Source: Streptomyces sp. CB02414 | GTDB lineage: Bacteria; Actinomycetota; Actinomycetes; Streptomycetales; Streptomycetaceae | Length of the DNA: 64,000 nucleotides | Reading direction: 5' to 3' | Assembly: GCF_001905385.1 (NCBI RefSeq) | Contig: NZ_LIPF01000011.1 | Span: 62,001-126,000, forward strand | Part shown: piece after piece, positions 24,809 through 32,871 of the stretch | Position numbering within the stretch: position 1 is the stretch's first letter | Layout of the letters: every line of letters starts with the position of its first letter | Program-made: the position numbers and the translations under genes | Notes under the pieces: generated by a model | The model's input: only the letters and a program-made list of their open reading frames with translations | Databases searched by the model: none | Told to the model about the DNA's origin: nothing

Positions 24809-25507
24809 TCAGCCCTGCGCCTGCGCCTGGGCCGCCACGGAGACCGCCGCCGGGCGCGGGGCGCCGTAGTAGGGGTCCTCGTACTCCGAGTCCTCGTTGA
24901 TCGCGGCGATGATGCCGACGGCGATCAGGGCCATCACGGCGATGCCGAGGACGATGCCGATGATGCCCATGATGAAGCCGGCCTGGGCCTGTCCGTGGTT
25001 GTTGGCCTCGCCGCGCTCGGCCTTGCGGCGTCCCTTGACGCCGAACACCACGGCGAGGATGCCGAGCACCAGCGAGACGATGCCGTAGGCGCAGAACATG
25101 CAGCAGGCCAGGATGCCGAGCACCATCGCAGCCGTGCCCATGCCGTTCTGCGGGGGCAGCGGGGCGGCGCCCCAGCCGTAGCCGCCCTGGGGGTAGGCGG
25201 GGTAGCCGTACCCGCCCGGGACACCGGGACCGCCGGGCGCGATCGGCGGTGGCGGCACCGCGGACTCGGGCGGGGGGAAGCCGGCCGCGGGCATCGAGAC
25301 GACGGTGGCCTGGTCGTGCACGGACGGCGGCTGCGCGGACGGCGGCGGCTGCCAGGGCGGCACGTCGCCGGCGGCGGGCGGGACCGGCTGCTGCGGCACT
25401 CCCGTGGCGGCGTCACGGTTCTTGTCCAGCGAGGGCCTGCTCTCCGGGGGCGCCCAAGGATCGTTGGCGCCGTTTGAGTCCCCGCCCGGCCGTGTCGCGT
25501 CCGTCAT
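24809..25507 (-). CDS. DUF4190-type membrane protein with a Pro-rich N-terminal tail
   Basis: A 232-residue protein. ATG 25507 has the ribosome site GGGGGACGG upstream. The first 120 residues are Pro/Gly-rich and low in complexity, as in many actinobacterial membrane proteins. Two long hydrophobic helical hairpins follow (near 125–160 and 175–205), joined by a basic loop (KGRRKAERGEANNHGQA) that is the hallmark of DUF4190. The C-terminus is acidic, then Ala-rich. No function is known. It is convergent with the NADAR gene and divergent from the deaminase gene at 25664. Confidence 0.75.
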   Translation of the reverse strand: MTDATRPGGDSNGANDPWAPPESRPSLDKNRDAATGVPQQPVPPAAGDVPPWQPPPSAQPPSVHDQATVVSMPAAGFPPPESAVPPPPIAPGGPGVPGGYGYPAYPQGGYGWGAAPLPPQNGMGTAAMVLGILACCMFCAYGIVSLVLGILAVVFGVKGRRKAERGEANNHGQAQAGFIMGIIGIVLGIAVMALIAVGIIAAINEDSEYEDPYYGAPRPAAVSVAAQAQAQG

Positions 25508-25663
25508 TTTCCGTCCCCCTGGGTCGATCGTGCCCGTCATGGTACGGGCCCCGCCCGTCCGGCGTGAGACCGGCCTACGATGATCCCCGTACCACCGATC
25601 AGCCGATCACCCGCGTCCCGCCGCCGCCCGCGCGGCCCGGGGCGCCGTTCCGGGGAGGAACCC

Positions 25664-26725
25664 TTGACCGAGCACCTCGTCGACCCCGCCGTTCCGCGCG
25701 ATCTGCACGCCTTCATCGCCGGGCTGCCCAAGGCCGAACTGCACGTCCACCACGTCGGCTCCGCCTCCCCGCGCATCGTCTCGGAACTGGCCGCGCGCCA
25801 CCCCGACTCCAAGGTCCCCACCGACCCCGAGGCCCTGGTCGACTACTTCACCTTCACCGACTTCGCGCACTTCATCGACGTGTACCTGTCCGTCGTCGAC
25901 CTGATCCGCACCCCCGAGGACGTCCGGCTGCTGACGTACGAGGTGGCCCGGGACATGGCCCGGCAGCAGGTGCGGTACGCCGAGCTGACCATCACCCCGT
26001 TCTCGTCCACCCGGCGCGGCATCGACGAGGGCGCCTTCATGGACGCGATCGAGGACGCCCGCAAGGCGGCGGAGTCCGAGTTCGGGACCGTACTGCGCTG
26101 GTGCTTCGACATCCCGGGCGAGGCCGGTCTGGAGTCCGCCGAGGAGACGGCACGGCTCGCCACCGACGACCGGCTGCGCCCGGAGGGCCTGGTCTCCTTC
26201 GGGCTCGGGGGGCCCGAGATCGGGGTGGCCCGGCCGCAGTTCAAGCCGTACTTCGACCGCGCGATCGCCGCCGGGCTGCACTCGGTGCCGCACGCCGGCG
26301 AGACCACCGGCCCGCAGACGGTGTGGGACGCGCTCACCGACCTGCGTGCCGAGCGCATCGGGCACGGCACCAGCTCCGCCCAGGACCCGAAGCTGCTGGC
26401 GCACCTGGCCGAGCACCGCATCCCCCTGGAGGTCTGCCCGACCTCCAACATCGCCACCCGCGCGGTGCGCACCCTGGACGAGCACCCGATCAAGGAGTTC
26501 GTACGCGCCGGGGTGATCGTGACGATCAACTCCGACGACCCCCCGATGTTCGGCACCGACCTCAACAACGAGTACGCCGTCGCCGCCCGGCTCCTCGACC
26601 TCGACGAACGGGGCCTCGCCGACCTGGCGAAGAACGCGGTCGAGGCGTCGTTCCTGGACGCGCCGGGCAAGGCGCGGATCAGGGACGAGATCGACACGTA
26701 CACCTCCGCCTGGCTCGCCTCCTGA
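25664..26725 (+). CDS. COG1816 deaminase: adenosine or aminodeoxyfutalosine deaminase
   Basis: A 353-residue amidohydrolase. The preferred start is TTG 25664, with GGGGAGGAA 5–6 nt upstream; upstream in-frame starts lack this. Metal ligands and catalytic residues are in place: HVHH near 29–32, HAGE, and NSDDPPMF with the second aspartate pair. The HVHHVGSAS form differs from the HLDGS of classical adenosine deaminases. From memory, an S. avermitilis COG1816 member was shown to deaminate 6-aminodeoxyfutalosine in menaquinone synthesis; this gene could be its equivalent. An alignment would decide. The GDPD gene follows after 14 bp and may be co-transcribed. Confidence 0.83.
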   Translation: MTEHLVDPAVPRDLHAFIAGLPKAELHVHHVGSASPRIVSELAARHPDSKVPTDPEALVDYFTFTDFAHFIDVYLSVVDLIRTPEDVRLLTYEVARDMARQQVRYAELTITPFSSTRRGIDEGAFMDAIEDARKAAESEFGTVLRWCFDIPGEAGLESAEETARLATDDRLRPEGLVSFGLGGPEIGVARPQFKPYFDRAIAAGLHSVPHAGETTGPQTVWDALTDLRAERIGHGTSSAQDPKLLAHLAEHRIPLEVCPTSNIATRAVRTLDEHPIKEFVRAGVIVTINSDDPPMFGTDLNNEYAVAARLLDLDERGLADLAKNAVEASFLDAPGKARIRDEIDTYTSAWLAS

Positions 26726-26739
26726 GCCGGGTGCCCGCC

Positions 26740-27453
26740 ATGAGTCCCGCACGCGACCTGACCGCCGTGGCCCACCGCGGCGACCCGTACCGGTACCGCG
26801 AGAACACGCTCGACTCGCTGCGCTCCGCGCTCGGCCGCGGCGCGGACGCGGTCGAGACCGACGTACGGCTCACCCGCGACGGCGTGCCCGTGCTGCTGCA
26901 CGACGAGACGCTGAAGCGGCTGTGGCAGCACGACCGGCCGCTGCGGTCCCTGTCGGCCGAGGAGGTGCGCGGGCTGACGGCGGGCAGGGTGCCGACGCTC
27001 GCCGAGGCGCTTGCCGCGACCGACGGCAGCCGGCTGATGCTGGACCTGCCGGGCGGTCCGGGCGAGCGGGCGGTGCGGCGCGTCGTGGACGTCGTCCGGG
27101 CGTGCGGGGCCCAGGACCGCGTGTACTACACGGCGGGCCCCGCGGCCATGCTCGCCGTGCGCGCCGCCGACCCCTCCGCCGAGATCGCCATGACCTGGAC
27201 GACGGCGGCACCGCCGCGGCCCGCGCTGCTCGCGGCGGTGCGGCCGAAGTGGCTGAACTACCGGTTCGGGCTGGTGAACAGGGTCCTGGCCGAGCGGGTC
27301 CACGGCGACGGCTGCCTGCTGTCGGTGTGGACCCCGGACACCCGGCGCTCCATGCGCCGGCTGATCGCGCTGGGCGTCGACTCGATCACCACCAACCGCA
27401 TCGACACGCTGTGCGCGCTGCGCGACGGCGGCGGGGCCGTCCCGGCCCCGTAA
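26740..27453 (+). CDS. Glycerophosphodiester phosphodiesterase
   Basis: A 237-residue GDPD-family enzyme that hydrolyses glycerophosphodiesters to glycerol 3-phosphate and an alcohol. The catalytic block is complete: AHRG near 9–12, ENTLDS, AVETDVRLTRDG and LLHDETL. The C-terminal part holds the usual ending, with TPDTRRSMRRLIALGVDSITTNR shortened here to its key parts TPDT, GVDSI and TN. There is no signal peptide, so it is predicted to be cytoplasmic. ATG 26740 is used; GTG 26731 would add three residues. It is 14 bp after the deaminase gene. Confidence 0.85.
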   Translation: MSPARDLTAVAHRGDPYRYRENTLDSLRSALGRGADAVETDVRLTRDGVPVLLHDETLKRLWQHDRPLRSLSAEEVRGLTAGRVPTLAEALAATDGSRLMLDLPGGPGERAVRRVVDVVRACGAQDRVYYTAGPAAMLAVRAADPSAEIAMTWTTAAPPRPALLAAVRPKWLNYRFGLVNRVLAERVHGDGCLLSVWTPDTRRSMRRLIALGVDSITTNRIDTLCALRDGGGAVPAP

Positions 27454-27608
27454 GGGATGCCCCGCACAACACGCCTTTCCCATAAGGGCGTTCCCTGATC
27501 CCGGCTACGGGGCGGGCGCCCTACTCACCGACGATCCGCCATGGGGCGCGGCGCACAAGGATGATCAACGATCCTTCCCGCCGCAGCCACCTTTTCCTGG
27601 AGCAGTCG

Positions 27609-28769
27609 ATGCGTGCCCGAACCTCCTCCGTCCTCGCCGCCTCCCTCGTCCTCGCCCTGGCCGCCGGTCCGTTGGCGGCCCCGGCGTTCGCCTCGCCGTC
27701 CGCCACGGCCACCGGCTCCGTCGACCGGGACGGGCCGGACGGGAAGGCCCTGCGCGACGAGCTCTCCGTCGTCCCGAACCGGCACGCCACGGCCGCCCTC
27801 GTGCGGGTCGGCGACCCCGACGGCGACTGGCACGGCAGCGCGGGCGTGCGCGACCTGGCCGGTGTCCGGCCGGCACACCCCCATGCCCGCTTCCGGGCCG
27901 GTTCGGTCACCAAGGTCGTCACCGCCGCCACCGTCCTGCGGCTCGCGGCCCAGGACGAGATCGACCTGGACGCACCGGTACAGGGCTACCTCCCCGACCT
28001 GTTCACGCCGGAGTTCGAGCAGCCGATCAGCGTGCGCCAACTGCTGAACCACACCAGCGGCATCAAACCGGGGGACGGTCTCGGCGACGACTTCGCGGAG
28101 GTGTACGCCAACCGCTTCGAGACCCTCAGCCCGCAGGAGGTCGCGGCGTCGGCGATCGCCAAGGGACCGGAGGACTTCACTCCGGGGACGCGGCAGCAGT
28201 ACCTGAACATCAACTACACGATCCTCGGCCTGCTGATCGAGAAGGTGACGGGGCACTCGTACGCCTCCGTGGCCACGCGCCTGGTCCTGCGCCCGGCCGG
28301 CATGCACCACACGTACTTCCCCGGTACCGACCCCCGCATCCGGGGCCCGCACAACCGGGGCTACCAGGCGGTGGAGCAGCCGGACGGCACGGTGAGGCTG
28401 CTCGACGTGACCGAGTGGAACCAGGCGGACCGCTGGGCGGCCGGCGACATGATCTCCACCACCGCCGACCTGGAGAAGCTGCTCACGAAGCTGTTCCGGG
28501 GAAGAATCGTGCCGAAGCCGGAGCTGGAGGAGATGTTCACGACCCCGGCGGGCGTTCCGGGCGCGCGGCGCAGCGCGGGGCTGGAGTACAAGGACGTCGA
28601 CGGCGAGATCTTCTGGGGCAAGTCGGGGTCCCGCTACGGCTACAGCGCCCTCATCGGCGGCACCCGCGACCTGAGCCGCACCGTCGTCTGCTCGGTCAAC
28701 TCCACGGACGCCAAGAGCGCGGGTCCGAAGCCGGTCCTCGACGGGATCACCATGGCCGCGCTGAAGTAG
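27609..28769 (+). CDS. Secreted serine hydrolase (D-alanyl-D-alanine carboxypeptidase/class C beta-lactamase family)
   Basis: A 386-residue exported enzyme. ATG 27609 begins a clear signal peptide ending near APAFA (about residue 33). The serine-hydrolase triad motifs follow: SVTK (nucleophile Ser and Lys) near 99–102, YTI preceded by NIN as the YxN-like element, and GKSG in place of KTG/HxG near 339–342. Streptomyces has many such DD-peptidase-like proteins acting on cell-wall peptides or esters. It stands alone between GDPD and a convergent membrane protein whose stop is 7 bp away. Confidence 0.83.
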   Translation: MRARTSSVLAASLVLALAAGPLAAPAFASPSATATGSVDRDGPDGKALRDELSVVPNRHATAALVRVGDPDGDWHGSAGVRDLAGVRPAHPHARFRAGSVTKVVTAATVLRLAAQDEIDLDAPVQGYLPDLFTPEFEQPISVRQLLNHTSGIKPGDGLGDDFAEVYANRFETLSPQEVAASAIAKGPEDFTPGTRQQYLNINYTILGLLIEKVTGHSYASVATRLVLRPAGMHHTYFPGTDPRIRGPHNRGYQAVEQPDGTVRLLDVTEWNQADRWAAGDMISTTADLEKLLTKLFRGRIVPKPELEEMFTTPAGVPGARRSAGLEYKDVDGEIFWGKSGSRYGYSALIGGTRDLSRTVVCSVNSTDAKSAGPKPVLDGITMAALK

Positions 28770-28776
28770 CCCCCGG

Positions 28777-29319
28777 TCAGGCGCCGTGCCCCGTCAGCCG
28801 CCGCGCCACCGCGTGCGCCCCGACCGTCGCCGCGGCCGCGAGGCCGAGCCCGACGGCGAGGTCGCGCGGGCGCGTGGCGCGCAGGACGCCGGCGCGGCGC
28901 AGCCGGTGGCGGGCCCAGAGCGTGAACGGGACGACGACGAGCGGCGAGGTCGCGGACCCGGGCGTGTAGCCGCGTACCGCCACCGCCTGGGCGAGGTGGA
29001 CCAGGCCGTGCAGACCGAAGGCGTTCAGCGCGGTCTGGTACGCCGCCGACCGGCCGCCGGTCAGCCGTCCCGCGGCGGACGCGGCGGCCACGAGCGCGGC
29101 CATCGCCCCGACCGCCACCGCGAACTCCCGCCCGTCGACCGACCCGGCCCGCCGCCACACGGCCTCCGGCACGGTGGGGAACCGCTCGCGCAAGGCGGGC
29201 AGCTCACGCCGCCACCAGCCCGGCACGGTCGCCAGTTCCTCGGCGTCGTGCAGCGCCCAGGCGGCCAGCAGCCCGAGCGTGACAGCCGCACCCACCTTTT
29301 CATCGACCGGTGAATTCAT
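28777..29319 (-). CDS. HXXEE-type membrane protein
   Basis: A 180-residue membrane protein. The family name motif is present as ALHDAEEL near 24–31, in the first hydrophobic segment. Three to four further hydrophobic stretches contain small residues and a second histidine-rich site (FGLHGLVHLAQ). The function is unknown; the conserved His and acidic residues suggest metal binding in the membrane. ATG 29319 is used, with GTG 29322 as an alternative; the ribosome site is weak. It is 16 bp downstream of the PotD paralogue gene on the same strand. Confidence 0.7.
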   Translation of the reverse strand: MNSPVDEKVGAAVTLGLLAAWALHDAEELATVPGWWRRELPALRERFPTVPEAVWRRAGSVDGREFAVAVGAMAALVAAASAAGRLTGGRSAAYQTALNAFGLHGLVHLAQAVAVRGYTPGSATSPLVVVPFTLWARHRLRRAGVLRATRPRDLAVGLGLAAAATVGAHAVARRLTGHGA

Positions 29320-29335
29320 CACGACGGTCAGTCTG

Positions 29336-30532
29336 CTACACGCCGACGATCCCGTTCCACCGCTTCGCGAACTCCGACCGCTCCCCCGCCGCGATGTCCC
29401 GCGCGATGGCGAGCCGTTCGCGCATCGCCGCGTCCGGGAAGATCAGCGGGTCCTCGGCCAGCGCGGCGGTCTCCTCGTCGGCGGAGGAGGCGAGCACGTC
29501 CCGGGCGGCGGGGACGGGGCAGACGTAGTTGACCCACGCGGCCAGCTCGGCGGCGACCTCCGGCTGGTAGTAGAAGTCGATGAGCCGCTCGGCGTTGGCC
29601 TTGTGGCGGGCCAGGTTGGGGATCATCAGGGACTCCGACCACAGCTCGGCGCCCTCCTCGGGGACGACGAACTCGATGTCCGGGTCGTCCGCCTGGAGCT
29701 GGATCACGTCGCCGGAGTAGGCCTGGCAGGCCAGGACGTCACCGCTGGAGAGGTCCTTGATGTAGTCGTTGCCGGTGAAGCGGCGGACCTGGCCCTTGGC
29801 CACCTGCTTCTCCACCTGGTCGCACATCGTGTGGAAGTCGTCCGCCGTCCAGTCGGTGATGTCGACGCCGTTGCCCTGCATCAGCAGCGCGAACGCCTCG
29901 TCCATGCCGGACAGCAGGGTCACCCGCCCTTTGAGGTCGTCCGCCCACAGGTCGGAGACGTGCCGGACCTCCCGACCGAGCCGGCGGCGGTTGTAGGCGA
30001 TGCCGGTGATGCCGGACTGCCAGGGCACGGTGAACTTCCGGCCCGGGTCGAAGGCGGGCGAACGCAGCAGCGGATCCAGGTACTCGATGACGTTCGGCTG
30101 GCGGGAGCGGTCCATCTCCTGCACCCAGCCGAGCCGTACGAACCGGCCGCACATCCAGTCGCTGATGACGATCAGGTCGCGGTCGATGGGCTGGTGGTTC
30201 ATCAGGGACGGGCTGATCTTGCCGAAGAACTCGTCGTTGTCGTTGATCTCCTCGATGTACTCGACGGAGATGCCCGACTCCTTCTCGAACCCCTCCAGCG
30301 TGGGCCGCCGGTTCGGACGCTCGTCGTCGGTGTCGATGTACAGCGGCCAGTTCGCCCAGGTCAGCCGCCTCTCGGTGGCAGATCGGTCGGTTGCGGCGCG
30401 GTCACCCGGTGCGACATAGGCGGCCGGTACTCCGCAGCCGGCCAGGGCGCCGAGCGCGGCGGAACCGCCCAGGCCGCGCAGCAGGGTACGGCGGGACAGG
30501 GACAGCGCGGGCGTCTTCGGGAGCGGGGGCAT
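29336..30532 (-). CDS. Second polyamine-binding lipoprotein (PotD paralogue) without its own transporter
   Basis: A 398-residue twin-arginine lipoprotein: SRRTLLRGL at 13–21 and lipobox LAGC with the cysteine at 33. It is clearly related to the PotD at 21161–22408; both share WANW/FSNW at the start, EEINDNDEFFGKI, RRFTGNDY and a GDV/IQLxAD segment, and both have a short C-terminal tail after an NYVCPV/NFVCPV block. No permease or ATPase gene is adjacent. It may deliver a different polyamine to the PotABC complex encoded 8 kb away. The neighbouring dehydrogenase, regulator and aminotransferase genes support a polyamine role. Confidence 0.85.
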   Translation of the reverse strand: MPPLPKTPALSLSRRTLLRGLGGSAALGALAGCGVPAAYVAPGDRAATDRSATERRLTWANWPLYIDTDDERPNRRPTLEGFEKESGISVEYIEEINDNDEFFGKISPSLMNHQPIDRDLIVISDWMCGRFVRLGWVQEMDRSRQPNVIEYLDPLLRSPAFDPGRKFTVPWQSGITGIAYNRRRLGREVRHVSDLWADDLKGRVTLLSGMDEAFALLMQGNGVDITDWTADDFHTMCDQVEKQVAKGQVRRFTGNDYIKDLSSGDVLACQAYSGDVIQLQADDPDIEFVVPEEGAELWSESLMIPNLARHKANAERLIDFYYQPEVAAELAAWVNYVCPVPAARDVLASSADEETAALAEDPLIFPDAAMRERLAIARDIAAGERSEFAKRWNGIVGV

Positions 30533-30649
30533 GGCCGCAGGATGCCGCGCCCGCGCTCACCGGGACAATCGACGCTGCGTCGAGCGGGCCCGGCCAGGCC
30601 CGACACCCTGTCGACCGGGGCGAGTTCGCGCCTTCGCCCTGCACGCGGC

Positions 30650-30686
30650 GCGGCCCCGGACGGGGGGGGTTCCCGTCCGGGGCCGC
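30650..30686. terminator. Terminator after the second aminobutyraldehyde dehydrogenase gene
   Basis: A perfect 15-bp GC-rich inverted repeat (30650–30664 and 30672–30686, 7-nt loop) lies 20 bp beyond the stop of the dehydrogenase gene. It separates that gene from the PotD paralogue. Confidence 0.8.
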
Positions 30687-30705
30687 ACACGTGGAGCCGG
30701 GTCCG

Positions 30706-32145
30706 TCACGCGTCCAGGGACGTCATCACGTGCTTGATCCGCGTGTAGTCCTCGAAGCCGTAGCCCGACAGGTCCTTGCCGTAGCCGGACTTCTTGAAGC
30801 CGCCGTGCGGCATCTCGGCGACCAGCGGGATGTGGGTGTTGATCCACACGCAGCCGAAGTCCAGCCGCTTGGACATCCGCATGGCGCGGCCGTGGTCCTT
30901 GGTCCACACGGAGGAGGCGAGGGCGTACTCGACGCCGTTGGCCCACTCGACCGCCTGGTCTTCGTCGCGGAAGGACTGGACGGTGATGACGGGGCCGAAG
31001 ACCTCCTTCTGGATGATCTCGTCGTCCTGCTTGAGGCCCGAGACGACGGTCGGGGCGTAGAAGTAGCCCTTGTCGCCGACCCGGTGGCCGCCCGCCTCGA
31101 CCTTGGCGTGGGCGGGCAGGCGCTCGATGAACCCGGTGACCTGCTCGAGCTGGTTCGGGTTGTTGAGCGGGCCGTACAGGACGTCCTCGTCGTCCGGCTG
31201 ACCGGTCTTGATCTCGGACGCGGCCTTCGCGAGCGCGCTCACGAACTCGTCGTGGACCGACTCGTGGACCAGCACGCGGGTGGCGGCGGTGCAGTCCTGG
31301 CCGGCGTTGAAGTAGCCCGCCTCCGAGATGCCCTCGACGGCCTTGGGGATGTCGGTGTCCTCGAAGACCACGACCGGCGCCTTGCCGCCGAGCTCCAGGT
31401 GGACCCGCTTGAGGTCCTTGGACGCCGACTCGGCGACCGACATGCCGGCCCGCACCGAGCCGGTGATGGACGCCATCGCCGGGGTCTCGTGCTCGACCAT
31501 CAGGCGGCCGGTGTCGCGGTCGCCGCAGACGACGTTGAAGACGCCCTTGGGCACGATCGAGCCGATGATGTCGGCCATCAGGGCCGTCGAGGCGGGGGTG
31601 GTGTCGGACGGCTTGAGGACGACCGTGTTGCCCGCGGCGAGGGCCGGGGCGAACTTCCACACGGCCATCATCATCGGGTAGTTCCACGGCGCGACCTGCG
31701 CGCAGACGCCGATCGGCTCGCGGCGGATCATGGAGGTCAGGCCCTCCATGTACTCACCGGCGCTGCGGCCCTCCAGCATCCGGGCCGCACCCGCGAAGAA
31801 GCGGATCTGGTCGACCATCGGCGGGATCTCCTCGGAGCGGGTCAGCCCGATGGGCTTGCCCGTGTTCTCCACCTCGGCCGCGATCAGTTCCTCGGCCCGC
31901 TCCTCGAACGCGTCCGCGATCTTCAGCAGGGCCTTCTGGCGCTCGGCCGGGACCAGGTCCCGCCAGGCCGGGAAGGCCGCGGCGGCGGCCGCCATGGCGG
32001 CGTCGACGTCCGCCTGCCCGGACAGGGGGGCGGTCGCGTAGGCCTCGCCCGTGGCGGGGTTGACCACCTCCGTGGTCCGTCCGTCGGCGGCGTCCCGGAA
32101 CTCACCGTCGATGTAGTTGCGCAGACGACGCAGCTCGGTGCTCAC
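30706..32145 (-). CDS. Gamma-aminobutyraldehyde dehydrogenase, second copy
   Basis: A 479-residue aldehyde dehydrogenase. GTG 32145 has GGAGG 8 nt upstream. Active-site motifs are intact: APWNYPM, ILKP-type lysine in VVLKPSD, LELGGKAPVV and nucleophile C285 in AGQDCTAATRV. The GQDCTAA context again points to 4-aminobutanal. It diverges from an Lrp/AsnC regulator and a putrescine-type aminotransferase, which would generate its substrate from putrescine. It is a paralogue, not a recent copy, of the enzyme at 22464–23999. Confidence 0.87.
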   Translation of the reverse strand: MSTELRRLRNYIDGEFRDAADGRTTEVVNPATGEAYATAPLSGQADVDAAMAAAAAAFPAWRDLVPAERQKALLKIADAFEERAEELIAAEVENTGKPIGLTRSEEIPPMVDQIRFFAGAARMLEGRSAGEYMEGLTSMIRREPIGVCAQVAPWNYPMMMAVWKFAPALAAGNTVVLKPSDTTPASTALMADIIGSIVPKGVFNVVCGDRDTGRLMVEHETPAMASITGSVRAGMSVAESASKDLKRVHLELGGKAPVVVFEDTDIPKAVEGISEAGYFNAGQDCTAATRVLVHESVHDEFVSALAKAASEIKTGQPDDEDVLYGPLNNPNQLEQVTGFIERLPAHAKVEAGGHRVGDKGYFYAPTVVSGLKQDDEIIQKEVFGPVITVQSFRDEDQAVEWANGVEYALASSVWTKDHGRAMRMSKRLDFGCVWINTHIPLVAEMPHGGFKKSGYGKDLSGYGFEDYTRIKHVMTSLDA

Positions 32146-32230
32146 TGCCGGCCCTCCAAATTCGGTGTCTACTTCGGCTCTCCGGTTCGGACCTCGCCGC
32201 TGTCGCGCGTGTCCAAACACTGAGACACCC

Positions 32231-32258
32231 ACCCTAGACGGAGACCCCACGTTTTCAA
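32231..32258 (-). promoter_or_regulatory. Candidate promoter of the second aminobutyraldehyde dehydrogenase gene
   Basis: On the minus strand, TTGAAA (32258–32253) and TAGGGT (32236–32231) are 16 bp apart, about 85 bp upstream of the GTG start. The direct repeats at 32279 and 32333 lie just upstream of this promoter. Confidence 0.5.
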
Positions 32259-32278
32259 CACCCCCAGTCGCCTCCGTG

Positions 32279-32347
32279 TTGCGAAATCCGTCGAGTCCGA
32301 CCTCTCAGACAACGAATTTCATCGATCCGGGCTTGCGAAACTGTCGA
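32279..32347. promoter_or_regulatory. Paired TTGCGAAA…GTCGA repeats, candidate Lrp/AsnC operator
   Basis: TTGCGAAATCCGTCGA (32279–32294) and TTGCGAAACTGTCGA (32333–32347) start 54 bp apart, close to five DNA turns. Between them is CGAATTTCATCG, a partly inverted version. The second copy ends 6 bp before the proposed start of the Lrp/AsnC regulator gene. Spaced repeats on one DNA face are usual for Lrp-type octamers, so autoregulation and control of the divergent dehydrogenase are likely. Confidence 0.5.
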
Positions 32348-32353
32348 TACGTC

Positions 32354-32869
32354 GTGCACAGTGAAGCCGTGGCCAGTCGAAGCGCAGACCAGAAGGACTC
32401 CCGCGAGTCCAGGAACGGCGGACCCCAGTTGGACGCCGTCTCCCTCGCCATCATCGAACAGCTCCAGGAGGACGGCCGCCGGCCGTACGCCGCGATCGGC
32501 AAGGCCGTCGGCCTGTCGGAGGCGGCCGTGCGCCAGCGCGTCCAGAAGCTGCTCGACCAGGGCGTGATGCAGATCGTCGCCGTGACGGACCCGCTCACCG
32601 TGGGCTTCCGCCGCCAGGCGATGGTCGGCGTCAACGTCGAGGGCGACGTGGAGTCCGTCGCCGACGCGCTGACGGCCATGTCCGAATGCGAGTACGTGGT
32701 GATGACAGCGGGCTCCTTCGACCTGATGGTGGAGGTCGTCTGCGAGGACGACGACCACCTTCTGGACGTCATCAACAAACGCATCCGGGCCGTCCCCGGA
32801 GTGCGCTCCACCGAGAGCTTCGTCTACCTCAAGCTCAAGAAGCAGACCTATATGTGGGGAACCCGATAA
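32354..32869 (+). CDS. Lrp/AsnC-family regulator of polyamine genes
   Basis: A 171-residue regulator. After an unconserved tail of about 30 residues come the helix-turn-helix (YAAIGKAVGLSEAAVRQRV), the linker strand and the ligand-binding RAM domain (VGVNVEGDVESV, VMTAGSFDLMVEV). The GSFDLMVEV segment is the usual effector contact of the family. The start is uncertain: GTG 32354 or GTG 32369, both with weak ribosome sites. The stop is 2 bp before the aminotransferase start, so the two are co-transcribed. From memory, the S. coelicolor gene in this place has been studied as a polyamine-use regulator (EpuRI); I did not verify this. Confidence 0.83.
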   Translation: MHSEAVASRSADQKDSRESRNGGPQLDAVSLAIIEQLQEDGRRPYAAIGKAVGLSEAAVRQRVQKLLDQGVMQIVAVTDPLTVGFRRQAMVGVNVEGDVESVADALTAMSECEYVVMTAGSFDLMVEVVCEDDDHLLDVINKRIRAVPGVRSTESFVYLKLKKQTYMWGTR

Positions 32870-32871
32870 TC

